In this document: positions 1 through 7,249 of the stretch, piece by piece
Layout of the letters: every line of letters starts with the position of its first letter
Position numbering within the stretch: position 1 is the first letter of the stretch
Origin: JBBIOI01 sp037443425
GTDB lineage: Bacteria > Desulfobacterota > BSN033 > UBA1163
DNA: 22,860 nt
Direction of reading: 5' to 3'
Assembly (NCBI GenBank): GCA_037443425.1
Contig: JBBIOI010000050.1
Span: 1 to 22,860 of the forward strand
The notes under the pieces: model-generated
The model's input: only the letters and a program-made list of their open reading frames with translations
Told to the model about the DNA's origin: nothing
The model's database searches: none
Made by a program: the position numbers and the translations under genes

Positions 1-945
1 ATATAACGCATCATTTGGCGCCCCTCTTGTTATAAGAATATGATTTGCAAGTCTCTTAAAAACCCCTTCCGGTAACAATTTGCTTCCTGCTGCATAAAGC
101 TTTATGAGCCATGGATGATTCGGCAAAAGCTCATGCCACAACTTTTTCGGTGCAGATATAAACCTAATGTTCGGCCTCTCATAAACCTCCATATTCACTA
201 CTCGCGCACCAACCTCCATAGCCATTATATGACCCTCTCCCTGACATTCAGGATTATAACCAGGAATCTTTGCAAAATCCGATGAATAGTAGCGCTGCTT
301 TAACTCCTCACTCCCACTGAAATCGCCACATGCAAGTATAACCGCCCGCCTTGCATAAACCACTATCTCCTTGTTTAGCTTCCTGTCCAAAATTATTGCA
401 CCTTTTACACGACCATCCTTAAAAATCAAACGCCTCCCCTGATGATTAAGAAGAAACTTTACACCCCTTTTAAGACCTGCCCTCTGAAGTAAAAATGGAT
501 AGGACCATGCATTTGGAATTACATTATGCATTCGTGCTACACGATGAGGTGGCTCAGGACTCGGCCCAAAGAATTCAAAACCATGGCTTCTTAACCATTC
601 TATCGTCTTTCCACCCTCCCTTACTAAAATCCAACATAGCTCTTTATTATCATACTTATCCAATTCTCCATTTAGTATCTTCATATCTTCGAACAATAGC
701 TCAGGAGAATCTTCTATCCCCTTTTGGGCCTGATACGAAGTCATACAGGCAGTTATTGAGCCAATCGAAAGGGCTGTCGTCCCGCCTAAAAAATTACATT
801 TCTCTGAAACAATAACCTCTAACCCTTCTTCAGAAGCCGATACTGCCGCAGACAGCCCTGCCCCACCTCCACCTATTACCAATATATCTGTATTAAGTTC
901 TTCTTGAATTATCCCTTTTTTAAAAGACATGACATCAATATTCAC
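1..945 (-). CDS. FAD-dependent oxidoreductase, fumarate reductase/succinate dehydrogenase flavoprotein-type (partial, 3' end beyond window)
   Basis: The minus-strand frame stays open from the GTG at 945 to the window edge (315 codons), so the C-terminus is missing. Residues 20-35 read as a strand followed by GGGGAGLSAA, the dinucleotide-binding Gly-rich loop (G25-G30) of FAD-binding_2 flavoproteins, the group that includes fumarate reductases and ketosteroid dehydrogenases. A typical FLGGTTALS segment follows shortly after. There is no signal peptide, so it is probably cytoplasmic. The GTG overlaps the stop of the upstream aldolase-like gene as GTGA, which implies translational coupling. An in-frame ATG at 930 (MSFKKG) is an alternative start; neither has a convincing ribosome binding site. 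It is the last visible gene of the TRAP/PyrDK operon and probably acts on the same substrate. Family is confident; substrate and electron partner are unknown. Confidence 0.85.
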   Translation of the reverse strand, partial: MNIDVMSFKKGIIQEELNTDILVIGGGGAGLSAAVSASEEGLEVIVSEKCNFLGGTTALSIGSITACMTSYQAQKGIEDSPELLFEDMKILNGELDKYDNKELCWILVREGGKTIEWLRSHGFEFFGPSPEPPHRVARMHNVIPNAWSYPFLLQRAGLKRGVKFLLNHQGRRLIFKDGRVKGAIILDRKLNKEIVVYARRAVILACGDFSGSEELKQRYYSSDFAKIPGYNPECQGEGHIMAMEVGARVVNMEVYERPNIRFISAPKKLWHELLPNHPWLIKLYAAGSKLLPEGVFKRLANHILITRGAPNDALY

Positions 946-1961
946 AGCTCTAATTGTCTGACAACTTTTCTAATTTTATCATCACTGATCACACTTAATC
1001 CTGCCTTTGATAGAACCTCTTTCAGCTTCTGAATCTCCTCTTTTCGTGGTTTTGGCATCGGGGGTCTCATAAATGGGTTTGAGATAAATCCCCTAAGCCA
1101 TGTGGCTGTCTTATAACGAATATGTAATCTTGAGAATTCGGAATAGACGTACTCCTGTATCTCGGCAAGTCCTGAATTCCAGATCTTTAGGGCCTTCTTA
1201 AAATCCCCTTTGCGCCATGCCAAGATATGCTCCAGCATTAACTCCGGCGCATAGTTCCAGGAACCACTTACAGTTCCATCAAAACAGTCAGAAGCAAGGT
1301 TTTCATGGAAATTAACAGCAGGTGCTCCAAGGATCCCAATATGTTGATCAAGCTTTCTTAATGCTCTTGAAACTATCCTAAATCCTGTATAGTTGTAAGT
1401 CATCTTCCACCCCACCACATTAGGTATCTCCTTACATGTTCTAACAGCCAATTCAACAGGTAAGCCCTCTCCATATTTAATGCTTGGATTACAGGTAGGA
1501 TGACAGATAAATGGCATATCACCCACACCTTTTCTTATTGCCTTCAAAAGATCGAGCCACACCTCTGGATACTTAACTGCATCCCATGCGGTCGTTATAT
1601 CTATTGCACCCATTGGAGGAATAATAAATATCCCATCAGCGCCAGCTTCTTTAGCATCTATTGCTACCTGCACGGTCTCAGCTGTAGAAGGAGCTATTGC
1701 ACCAGCAAAGAGTGGAACTTTCCCCTTAATTTCATCAACCGCAATTTCAACATTCCTTCTCTTTTCTTCACGGGTTAAGTAAAATACCTCTCCTGCCTCC
1801 GGGTTTATTATGATCCCGATTCCAGCCTTTACATATTTTGGTTGTAAAAAGAATCTAATAAATTTTCTTAACTGTTCCTCATCAGGATCATAGGTATTAT
1901 CTTTGTGAGGTGTTACAATTGCTACATAAAGCCGATCATATTTTTTCCCATAGTCAACCAT
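942..1961 (-). CDS. Dihydrodipicolinate synthase/N-acetylneuraminate lyase family protein
   Basis: This 339-residue (beta/alpha)8 protein belongs to the DapA/NanA class I aldolase family, whose members join or cleave pyruvate-type carbonyl compounds through a lysine Schiff base. The expected lysine is K186 in VVGWKMTYNYTG. The family GTTGE loop is NPEAGE here (E58 kept, both Thr lost). The catalytic Tyr of the usual YNxP motif is replaced by H154 (ICHPTCNP). It is longer than true DapA (about 290 aa), and its RPPMPKP C-terminal element recalls the longer hydratase-aldolases of aromatic degradation. The start at ATG 1961 follows an AAGGGGGA ribosome site. It lies 33 nt after the pyrD-like gene and overlaps the flavoprotein start by 4 nt. 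It is unlikely to be lysine-biosynthetic DapA. A retro-aldolase or hydratase-aldolase role in catabolism is inferred. Confidence 0.82.
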   Translation of the reverse strand: MVDYGKKYDRLYVAIVTPHKDNTYDPDEEQLRKFIRFFLQPKYVKAGIGIIINPEAGEVFYLTREEKRRNVEIAVDEIKGKVPLFAGAIAPSTAETVQVAIDAKEAGADGIFIIPPMGAIDITTAWDAVKYPEVWLDLLKAIRKGVGDMPFICHPTCNPSIKYGEGLPVELAVRTCKEIPNVVGWKMTYNYTGFRIVSRALRKLDQHIGILGAPAVNFHENLASDCFDGTVSGSWNYAPELMLEHILAWRKGDFKKALKIWNSGLAEIQEYVYSEFSRLHIRYKTATWLRGFISNPFMRPPMPKPRKEEIQKLKEVLSKAGLSVISDDKIRKVVRQLEL

Positions 1962-1994
1962 TTAAATTTTCCCCCTTTCTAAGGATTTTTTAAA

Positions 1995-2924
1995 TTAAGA
2001 TAAATTTAATGTTCCTATCAAATCTGTCAACCTTTTAATATTATGATCCGATAAATATTTCTTAATTCCTCCTATAATTTTTGGTATAATCTTTGGATCT
2101 ATAACATTAAAGATCCCCACTTGAACTGCCCTTGCTCCAGCTATGAAAAACTCTATGGCATCTTCGGCACAACTTATTCCACCTCCTCCTATGATGGGAA
2201 TTCTTACTGACTGAGCAGCCTGCCATACCAACCTTAGAGAAATCGGCTTCATCCACGGACCTCCAACAGATGCTATAATATTCCTGCCAAGCTTTGATCT
2301 TCTGGTCTCAATATCAATCGCCATTCCCATTACACTATAGTTTGGACAAATCGCATCTGCACCTGCATCTTCGCAAACCTTTGCTAAATATGATATATCA
2401 ATCTTACCAGCAGATGGTTTTGAAATAATGGTAAGATCCGTAGCATCCCTTACTGCCCTCAAAACTTTATAAACCATATCAGGATCTTCACTGAATTGTG
2501 CTCCACCACCCTTAACATTTGGGCAGGCAAGATTAACCTCTATCCCAGAAACCCCTTCAGCCTCATTAAGAAGTTCTGTTATTTTAACAAATTCTTCGAG
2601 GCTTTCACCGGCAATATTCACTATTATAGGGGTCTCGTATTGCCTAAGAAGGGGCAATTTCTTCTTAATAAACCTCTCAACCCCTATATTCTGAAGCCCT
2701 ATAGTACTTAAGGATGCACATCCAGCAATTTCTGTAAAACGATTTTCAAAATTTCCATATCTCGGCTGAAGCGTTGTCCCCTTAACAACAATTGCCCCTA
2801 ATCCATTAAGATCGAGAAGATCTTTAAATTCAACCCCGTATCCAAATAATCCAGAGGATGGCATCACTGGATTTTTTAACTTTAATTTCCCCAGCTCTAT
2901 GGAGAGATCAATCTCATTATTCAT
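1995..2924 (-). CDS. PyrD-like class 1B dihydroorotate dehydrogenase-family flavoprotein, probably altered substrate
   Basis: This 309-residue FMN TIM-barrel protein aligns end to end with class 1B dihydroorotate dehydrogenase. Seen: K48 in VVKGTT, catalytic-base C134 in NLACPNVKGGG, N131 and N136, K169, GMAID (200-204) and GGGGI (246-250) of the phosphate-binding region. Class 1B enzymes pass electrons to a PyrK subunit, and pyrK lies directly upstream. Two orotate-contact Asn positions differ: the NAIGLQN loop is STIGLQN here (S73), and INT before GM(R/A)ID is NYS (Y196). The start at ATG 2924 is 8 nt after a GAGGT ribosome site inside the pyrK 3' end; a TTG at 2927 is also in frame. It overlaps pyrK by 8 nt. 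No other pyrimidine gene is nearby and the operon is a TRAP catabolic one, so I infer a repurposed dehydrogenase or reductase. Orotate reduction remains possible. Confidence 0.85.
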   Translation of the reverse strand: MNNEIDLSIELGKLKLKNPVMPSSGLFGYGVEFKDLLDLNGLGAIVVKGTTLQPRYGNFENRFTEIAGCASLSTIGLQNIGVERFIKKKLPLLRQYETPIIVNIAGESLEEFVKITELLNEAEGVSGIEVNLACPNVKGGGAQFSEDPDMVYKVLRAVRDATDLTIISKPSAGKIDISYLAKVCEDAGADAICPNYSVMGMAIDIETRRSKLGRNIIASVGGPWMKPISLRLVWQAAQSVRIPIIGGGGISCAEDAIEFFIAGARAVQVGIFNVIDPKIIPKIIGGIKKYLSDHNIKRLTDLIGTLNLS

Positions 2925-3780
2925 CAAATATTACCTCTTCCATATCAAAGACAGGACCATCCTTACAGGTAAGTGCATAGCCAAATTTACTTCCCGGTAT
3001 TATTTGTATATAAGAAGAATTTAAATCCCTTTTATTTGAAATATTATTTGGATCAATTTTACAAACACACGAAAGACAAGCCCCAAAACCACACATCATA
3101 TGCCTTTCCATTGCTATTTGACCATCTAAATTGAACTTTTTACATATCAAAACCAATCTCTTTAACATAGATTCAGGCCCGGATGCATAAACAGCACAAT
3201 CTGTCGAAATACTCTTATTTTCAAGAAGATCAAGAAACATCTCTGTTACCAGTCCATGATAACCGTATGTACCATCATCTGTTGAAACCATCACATGGGC
3301 ATTTAAACTTCTAAAATCTTTCTCCACGATTACCGAATCTTTATTTTTTGCTCCAATCAATATAAACAGATCAAAATTATTTTCTTTAGCTATCTCCTCT
3401 CCTAACATAAAAAGTGTTGCTACTCCAGTTCCTCCACCAATTAAGATATGTGTCTTCCTATCTTTACGCAATTCAAATCCATGTCCCAGAGGCCCTATTA
3501 TATCCAATTTATCTCCAGGTCTCAATTTTGACATTAATCTTGTTGCTCTACCAACAATTTTATAAACAATTTCGATTCCTAAGGAATCGAACTTTGTTAC
3601 GGTTTTTCTAAAGATACTAAAAGGTCTCCTAAAAAGTGGATCATTAATCTCTGTAATTCTAACCATTAAAAATTGACCCGGTTTTGCCTCTGAGGCAATC
3701 TCAGCACTATCTATTACCATTCTATAAGAATCTTTATTTAATTTTTCATTTAATAATACCAATGATTCAACTTGAAACAT
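2917..3780 (-). CDS. PyrK-like electron-transfer subunit (FAD, [2Fe-2S])
   Basis: This 287-residue protein has the ferredoxin-reductase layout of PyrK, the subunit that links NAD(P)H to the FMN of class 1B PyrD through FAD and a [2Fe-2S] cluster. Residues 51-58 (RRPFSIFR) form the FAD-binding RxxS motif. IGGGTGVATL (114-123) opens the nucleotide domain. The cluster cysteines are C230, C235 and C238 in CGFGACLSC, with C272 in TCKDGPVF; C240 is an extra. All expected ligands are present, so the electron chain looks functional. The start at ATG 3780 follows GGAGAATAA. It begins 16 nt after the TRAP large permease and overlaps the pyrD-like gene, which fits a hetero-oligomeric complex. It may pair with a non-orotate PyrD homologue. 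Confidence 0.88.
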   Translation of the reverse strand: MFQVESLVLLNEKLNKDSYRMVIDSAEIASEAKPGQFLMVRITEINDPLFRRPFSIFRKTVTKFDSLGIEIVYKIVGRATRLMSKLRPGDKLDIIGPLGHGFELRKDRKTHILIGGGTGVATLFMLGEEIAKENNFDLFILIGAKNKDSVIVEKDFRSLNAHVMVSTDDGTYGYHGLVTEMFLDLLENKSISTDCAVYASGPESMLKRLVLICKKFNLDGQIAMERHMMCGFGACLSCVCKIDPNNISNKRDLNSSYIQIIPGSKFGYALTCKDGPVFDMEEVIFDE

Positions 3781-3796
3781 TTATTCTCCAATTATT

Positions 3797-5113
3797 CTAT
3801 TTTGCCATAAGACCTGGTAACCATAATGCAATTGATGGAAATATAATGATTAAAGCCATTGTTAATATCTGTAATCCAATAAAAGGAAGCGAGGCCCTAT
3901 AGATATCACCTATTGTTGTATCCGGAGGCGCAACGCCTTTCATAACAAATAGACAAAGACCAAAAGGAGGTGTTATAAGAGCCATCTCTAAATTTATGAG
4001 AGAGATTGTCCCAAACCAAACACGATCGAAGTTTAAAGCAGAGACAATAGGCATAAAAATAGGTATAGTAAGAAGTATAATTGCATCAACATTTATGAAA
4101 CAACCAAGGATTAAAATAATTATCTGCATACCAATAAAAATAATAACGGGATGAACTTGTAGATTTATAGCAAATTCAGACATCCCTTGTGTTGCCCCTG
4201 TAAAAGAGAGAATCTGACTAAAAGCCTTTGCAAAGGCAATGATTAGGAATATCATACCGGTTGTTGTAAGTGTACCAAGTACCGATTTTTTTATTACCTC
4301 CCAATTTAGTCGCTTTTGTAGATAGGCCATTATAAAAACACCAAGAGTTCCTGTAGCAGCACCTTCAGATGGAGTAGCAATCCCAAGAAGGATAACACCA
4401 ATAACCAGAAAAATTATAATCCCTATGGGGAGTACATTCTTTACTAATGCATAAATCTTCTCTTTAAAAGGCAGTGATGGTATCTCATAGGATGGAGCAA
4501 GGTGTGGTTGAAGTGAGCATCTTATGATTATATACGCAGAGTAAAGCACTGCCATTAAAAGACCAGGGAAAATAATTGCAATTAATAGTTTACCTATAGA
4601 TATCTCTCCAATCGCTCCTAAAAATACAGCAAGGGCACTTGGGGGGATCATAATTGCAAGCCCACCACTACCAAGTATTGGCCCCAAAGTCATAGCCTTC
4701 TTATATCCACGCTTTTCCATCTCTGGTATAAGGATTGACCCAAGAAGTGCAGTGCTTGCAACACTAACACCTGTTAAAGTCGCAAGAATGGTACCTGCCC
4801 CCACAGCAAGCAATGATAGCCTACCAGGTATTTTCCCCATCAATTTATCCAATGTATTAACAACATTTGTGCCTAATCCTGAATGGAACATCGTTTCTCC
4901 CATGAGTATAAATAAAGGGATTGGTTCAAGGATAAATGTTGCAAGAGAACTATAAATACTCAGAATAAGTTGATCAATTCCAACCTTCCCACCAAAAAGT
5001 ATATACATGCCTACTACATTGATTATCATAAAACAGAAAGCAACAGGCATCCCTGTTGCCATAAGAAGACCTAATGAACCAAATATTATTAAAATTACAA
5101 ATGGCCAATCCAA
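3797..5113 (-). CDS. dctM: TRAP transporter large permease (DctM family)
   Basis: This 438-residue, very hydrophobic protein with about a dozen predicted membrane segments is the transport channel of a tripartite ATP-independent periplasmic (TRAP) system, driven by an ion gradient. Family segments seen include a GMPVAFCFMI start, a PLFILMGETMFHSG stretch, a GSGGLAIMIPPS loop and an ATPSEGAATG loop near the middle, and LITPPFGLCLFVMKG near the C-terminus. The length is normal. The only plausible start is TTG at 5113, with AGGTG about 8 nt upstream; no ATG fits the usual N-terminus better. It starts 16 nt after the small-permease stop and is followed after 16 nt by pyrK. The link to metabolic genes suggests they consume the imported compound. 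Confidence 0.93.
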   Translation of the reverse strand: MDWPFVILIIFGSLGLLMATGMPVAFCFMIINVVGMYILFGGKVGIDQLILSIYSSLATFILEPIPLFILMGETMFHSGLGTNVVNTLDKLMGKIPGRLSLLAVGAGTILATLTGVSVASTALLGSILIPEMEKRGYKKAMTLGPILGSGGLAIMIPPSALAVFLGAIGEISIGKLLIAIIFPGLLMAVLYSAYIIIRCSLQPHLAPSYEIPSLPFKEKIYALVKNVLPIGIIIFLVIGVILLGIATPSEGAATGTLGVFIMAYLQKRLNWEVIKKSVLGTLTTTGMIFLIIAFAKAFSQILSFTGATQGMSEFAINLQVHPVIIFIGMQIIILILGCFINVDAIILLTIPIFMPIVSALNFDRVWFGTISLINLEMALITPPFGLCLFVMKGVAPPDTTIGDIYRASLPFIGLQILTMALIIIFPSIALWLPGLMAK

Positions 5114-5129
5114 ATTTATTACACCTGCC

Positions 5130-5663
5130 TCAGGATTTCAGGATCCTTTCTGAACTTATCTTATCTGAGGAGTGATTATTTTTATCGTAAATAAAATTAA
5201 AGCTCCTTATCAAAAATTGAATAAAAAGGGTAAAACAACCTATGAATATAATCGCAACTATAATAAATTTTGGAATCTCAAGTATGGTAGGAGTAAAATA
5301 ATGTGTGCTCAAAAGCTCCCATGTGACCCTAATACCAAACAAAAAAAGAATGAAACATACAATAGTGTTTAATATCGAAGTCCAGATATTAAGTGATGAT
5401 TGAAGTTTTGGATTTAATCTGTTGAAGACTAAATCCATCTTTATGTGTTTTTCTTGTTTTAAAATCCATGCAGCAACGAGAAATGTTATATAAACCAATG
5501 AGTATTCACATATCTCCGTTACCCAACCGAATGGAAAATTAAACAGATATCTCGATATAACTTCTGCACAGATACTTAACATAGAAAAAAGGAGTAATAT
5601 ACCTGCAAAGATAACCATATAATCTATTATCTTATTGAAAATAAGGATAAATTTTTTAATCAT
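5130..5663 (-). CDS. dctQ: TRAP transporter small permease (DctQ family)
   Basis: This protein of about 177 residues has four hydrophobic segments and the DctQ hallmarks EVISRYLFNFPFGWVTEICEY and QEKHIKMD. It partners the large permease in the inner membrane. I place the start at ATG 5663 (MIKKFI), with AGGA about 9 nt upstream. An earlier in-frame ATG at 5708 would add 15 residues (MSLIFIYIHQ...) and has GAGGA close by. However, it lies inside the second arm of a 13-bp hairpin and gives an unusual N-terminus, so it would be usable only if the hairpin is melted. The hairpin separates this gene from the binding-protein gene upstream. The family call is firm; the start is uncertain. Confidence 0.88.
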   Translation of the reverse strand: MIKKFILIFNKIIDYMVIFAGILLLFSMLSICAEVISRYLFNFPFGWVTEICEYSLVYITFLVAAWILKQEKHIKMDLVFNRLNPKLQSSLNIWTSILNTIVCFILFLFGIRVTWELLSTHYFTPTILEIPKFIIVAIIFIGCFTLFIQFLIRSFNFIYDKNNHSSDKISSERILKS

Positions 5664-5700
5664 CTTTGGAAATCCTATTTGATGAATATAAATAAAAATT

Positions 5701-5741
5701 AAACTCATTCAATCCTCGCTTAAAGAGAATTGAATGAGTTT
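5701..5741 (-). terminator. 13-bp hairpin with U-rich tail between TRAP binding protein and permease genes
   Basis: A perfect inverted repeat has arms at 5701-5713 and 5729-5741 (AAACTCATTCAAT against its exact complement) and a 15-nt loop. Read on the minus strand, the second arm runs straight into AATTTTTATTTAT, as in an intrinsic terminator. The stem has only 3 G-C pairs, so it is probably leaky. Its position fits an attenuator or RNA-end stabiliser that keeps binding-protein mRNA in excess over permease mRNA. Confidence 0.6.
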
Positions 5742-5787
5742 TTATCGGGAAATTCAGTAATGATTAATGCAAATTGAAGTTATTAGT

Positions 5788-6792
5788 TTATTTTTTTGAT
5801 AAAAGTTCTCTAAGCCTTGGAGTAACATCCGGGAATCTTTTCATTTGATATTCCCAGGCAGCATTATAAGCTGTTTCAATAAACCATTTCGCCATATCAG
5901 GAGGAAATTTATAAAACTCAACACCTGCTTTTATCATCTTCTCTCTTGCATGTGCTCGTTCTTTTTTATCATGCTCTCTGCAATCTTTTTCAGATTGAAT
6001 TATGGATTCCATAATTATATTTTGGAGATGCTTTGGAAGTTTATTCCATCTATCTAAATTCATTATTACGGCCAATGTGGATTGGTAGTATCCATGATCA
6101 ACTGTATACTTTGTTACTTCATGACAACCCTGCGCAACCCATTGAGTTATAGGACAGCTCGAAATCCCATCTACTAATCCTCTTTCCATTGCAGAATAAT
6201 ATTCCTGCATACTTAGACTAACCACAGTAGCTCCCCAGGCTGTAGTACATGCCCTTGCAACTGTAGCAGTTCCTATCTTCAATCCAATGAAGTCTTCCTT
6301 CCTTAGAATCTTCTTGCTTCTAAGATTTAAAACAAAAAATTCTTCCGAAGGATTTCCCCTTCCGAGGTAAAAAAGACCTCCTCTTTTATGTAGTTCATTA
6401 AGGTAATCATATGCCCCTCCTGGCTTACGTTCCTCTTCTAATGAGATCTGGGTAAGCATGGCACCTCCAACTCCAGGGGCAATAGGCTCATAAAACCCAA
6501 CCGGAACAATTGCAATATCCACCACACCCTTCTGAACAGCTTTACCTTGATCAAATGGAGGAATGGTTTCGGGTCCACCTCTATACCTTATAAATAACTC
6601 ACCCTTAGCCTTTTCATTTACTCTGCTTATAAAAAATTTGTTAATTGCAGTAGCTTCAGGATTATCCTTAGGTGTAAATGATATCCAGCTTAGTTCGATC
6701 TTCTGGGCATAAATCTCTAAGGGGTGTGTAAAACCACAAAATAATAAAGTTGAAAGTAAAAAAAACGAAAATAACACTTTTTTACATCCCAT
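5788..6792 (-). CDS. dctP: TRAP transporter substrate-binding protein (DctP family)
   Basis: This 334-residue periplasmic receptor captures the substrate for the TRAP permeases. Residues 1-30 form a Sec signal peptide (basic start, hydrophobic FFLLSTLLFCGF, probable cleavage after IYA); there is no proper lipobox. DctP features follow: DQGKAVQKGVVDIAIV (81-96), GLKIG (170-174) and a YYSAMERGLVDGI block (198-210). In most DctP receptors the GLKxR motif carries the Arg that clamps the ligand carboxylate. Here that position is G174, with R180 nearby. The start at ATG 6792 has an excellent AGGAGGTG ribosome site 6 nt upstream. It is the first gene of the operon, preceded by a long spacer with a dyad. 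The substrate cannot be named. Confidence 0.92.
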   Translation of the reverse strand: MGCKKVLFSFFLLSTLLFCGFTHPLEIYAQKIELSWISFTPKDNPEATAINKFFISRVNEKAKGELFIRYRGGPETIPPFDQGKAVQKGVVDIAIVPVGFYEPIAPGVGGAMLTQISLEEERKPGGAYDYLNELHKRGGLFYLGRGNPSEEFFVLNLRSKKILRKEDFIGLKIGTATVARACTTAWGATVVSLSMQEYYSAMERGLVDGISSCPITQWVAQGCHEVTKYTVDHGYYQSTLAVIMNLDRWNKLPKHLQNIIMESIIQSEKDCREHDKKERAHAREKMIKAGVEFYKFPPDMAKWFIETAYNAAWEYQMKRFPDVTPRLRELLSKK

Positions 6793-7204
6793 CTTACACC
6801 TCCTGATAGAATTGAATTTTTAAGTAAAATAAATTGTAACCCAAAATCTTAATGAATTATCTATAACGTAAAAAACTTAGAAAAACAATACAGGAAATCT
6901 TCATATCACATTAATTATAATGTCACCTATTAGGCAAGGCTAATCAAATGAAGTAAGTTTATTTTTTAAGCCTTTGAGAAAATTGATTGTAGGGAGGTGG
7001 AAGGTTTTGGATATTGGAAAATAAAGGTTAAATGATGAAAAAATGAAATAAATTCGAGAGGTTAATGATATTTTATTGATTAAAAAAGGTTTTGGAAAAA
7101 TTTTAAAAAAACGCGATTTTTTGACAAATTATTTGGACAAAAAAATTTTTGAAAAAATTATAAAAAAGGTAATAAAAACAATAAATTAGAAATATTTTGG
7201 TATA
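6793..7204. other. AT-rich intergenic spacer upstream of the TRAP operon
   Basis: I find no convincing gene in these 412 bases. The part nearest dctP holds a dyad (listed separately). It also holds a weak minus-strand promoter candidate, TTGTTT at 6883-6888 and TATAGA at 6860-6865 with a 17-nt spacer. A short inverted repeat, ATTAG (6929-6933) and CTAAT (6940-6944), adjoins the dyad. From about 7080 to 7190 the sequence becomes A/T homopolymer runs with no dyad or coding potential that I can see. A ribosome-site-like AGGGAGGTGG near 6990 leads only to a few codons. Confidence 0.5.
6906..6925. promoter_or_regulatory. Candidate operator: imperfect dyad upstream of dctP
   Basis: TCACATTA and TAATGTCA form arms that match at 7 of 8 positions across a 4-nt centre. 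The centre overlaps TATAAT, readable on both strands. It lies about 115 nt upstream of the dctP start. The shape suits a dimeric regulator, but no regulator gene is adjacent, so this is a suggestion only. Confidence 0.35.
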
Positions 7205-7244
7205 GTCAATCGTTCCTCAATCGTTCGCCAATCGTTCGCCAATC
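7205..7244. repeat. Tandem 11-bp direct repeats (three units plus a partial one)
   Basis: Units are GTTCCTCAATC (7212-7222), GTTCGCCAATC (7223-7233) and GTTCGCCAATC (7234-7244), preceded by a partial GTCAATC (7205-7211). The last two are identical and the first differs at two bases. The array ends 5 bp beyond the stop of the zinc-ribbon gene. The period is close to one helical turn. It is too short and has no spacers, so it is not a CRISPR array. It could be a protein-binding array, an end of a former mobile element, or slippage. Confidence 0.75.
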
Positions 7245-7249
7245 AAAAA

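Noticed and set aside
495..815. Plus-strand open frame of 106 codons near the window start
   Set aside because: Lies opposite the partial flavoprotein, whose FAD motif is clear. The plus-strand translation has no family features.
6988..7040. Strong ribosome-site-like AGGGAGGTGG suggesting a small plus-strand gene
   Set aside because: Every following start codon meets a stop within a few codons.
7119..7150. TTGACA-like box and A/T runs as a plus-strand promoter
   Set aside because: No suitable -10 lies at the right distance, and no plus-strand gene follows before 8251.
7205..7244. Short direct repeats as a CRISPR array
   Set aside because: The units are 11 bp and contiguous, with no spacers and no cas genes nearby.
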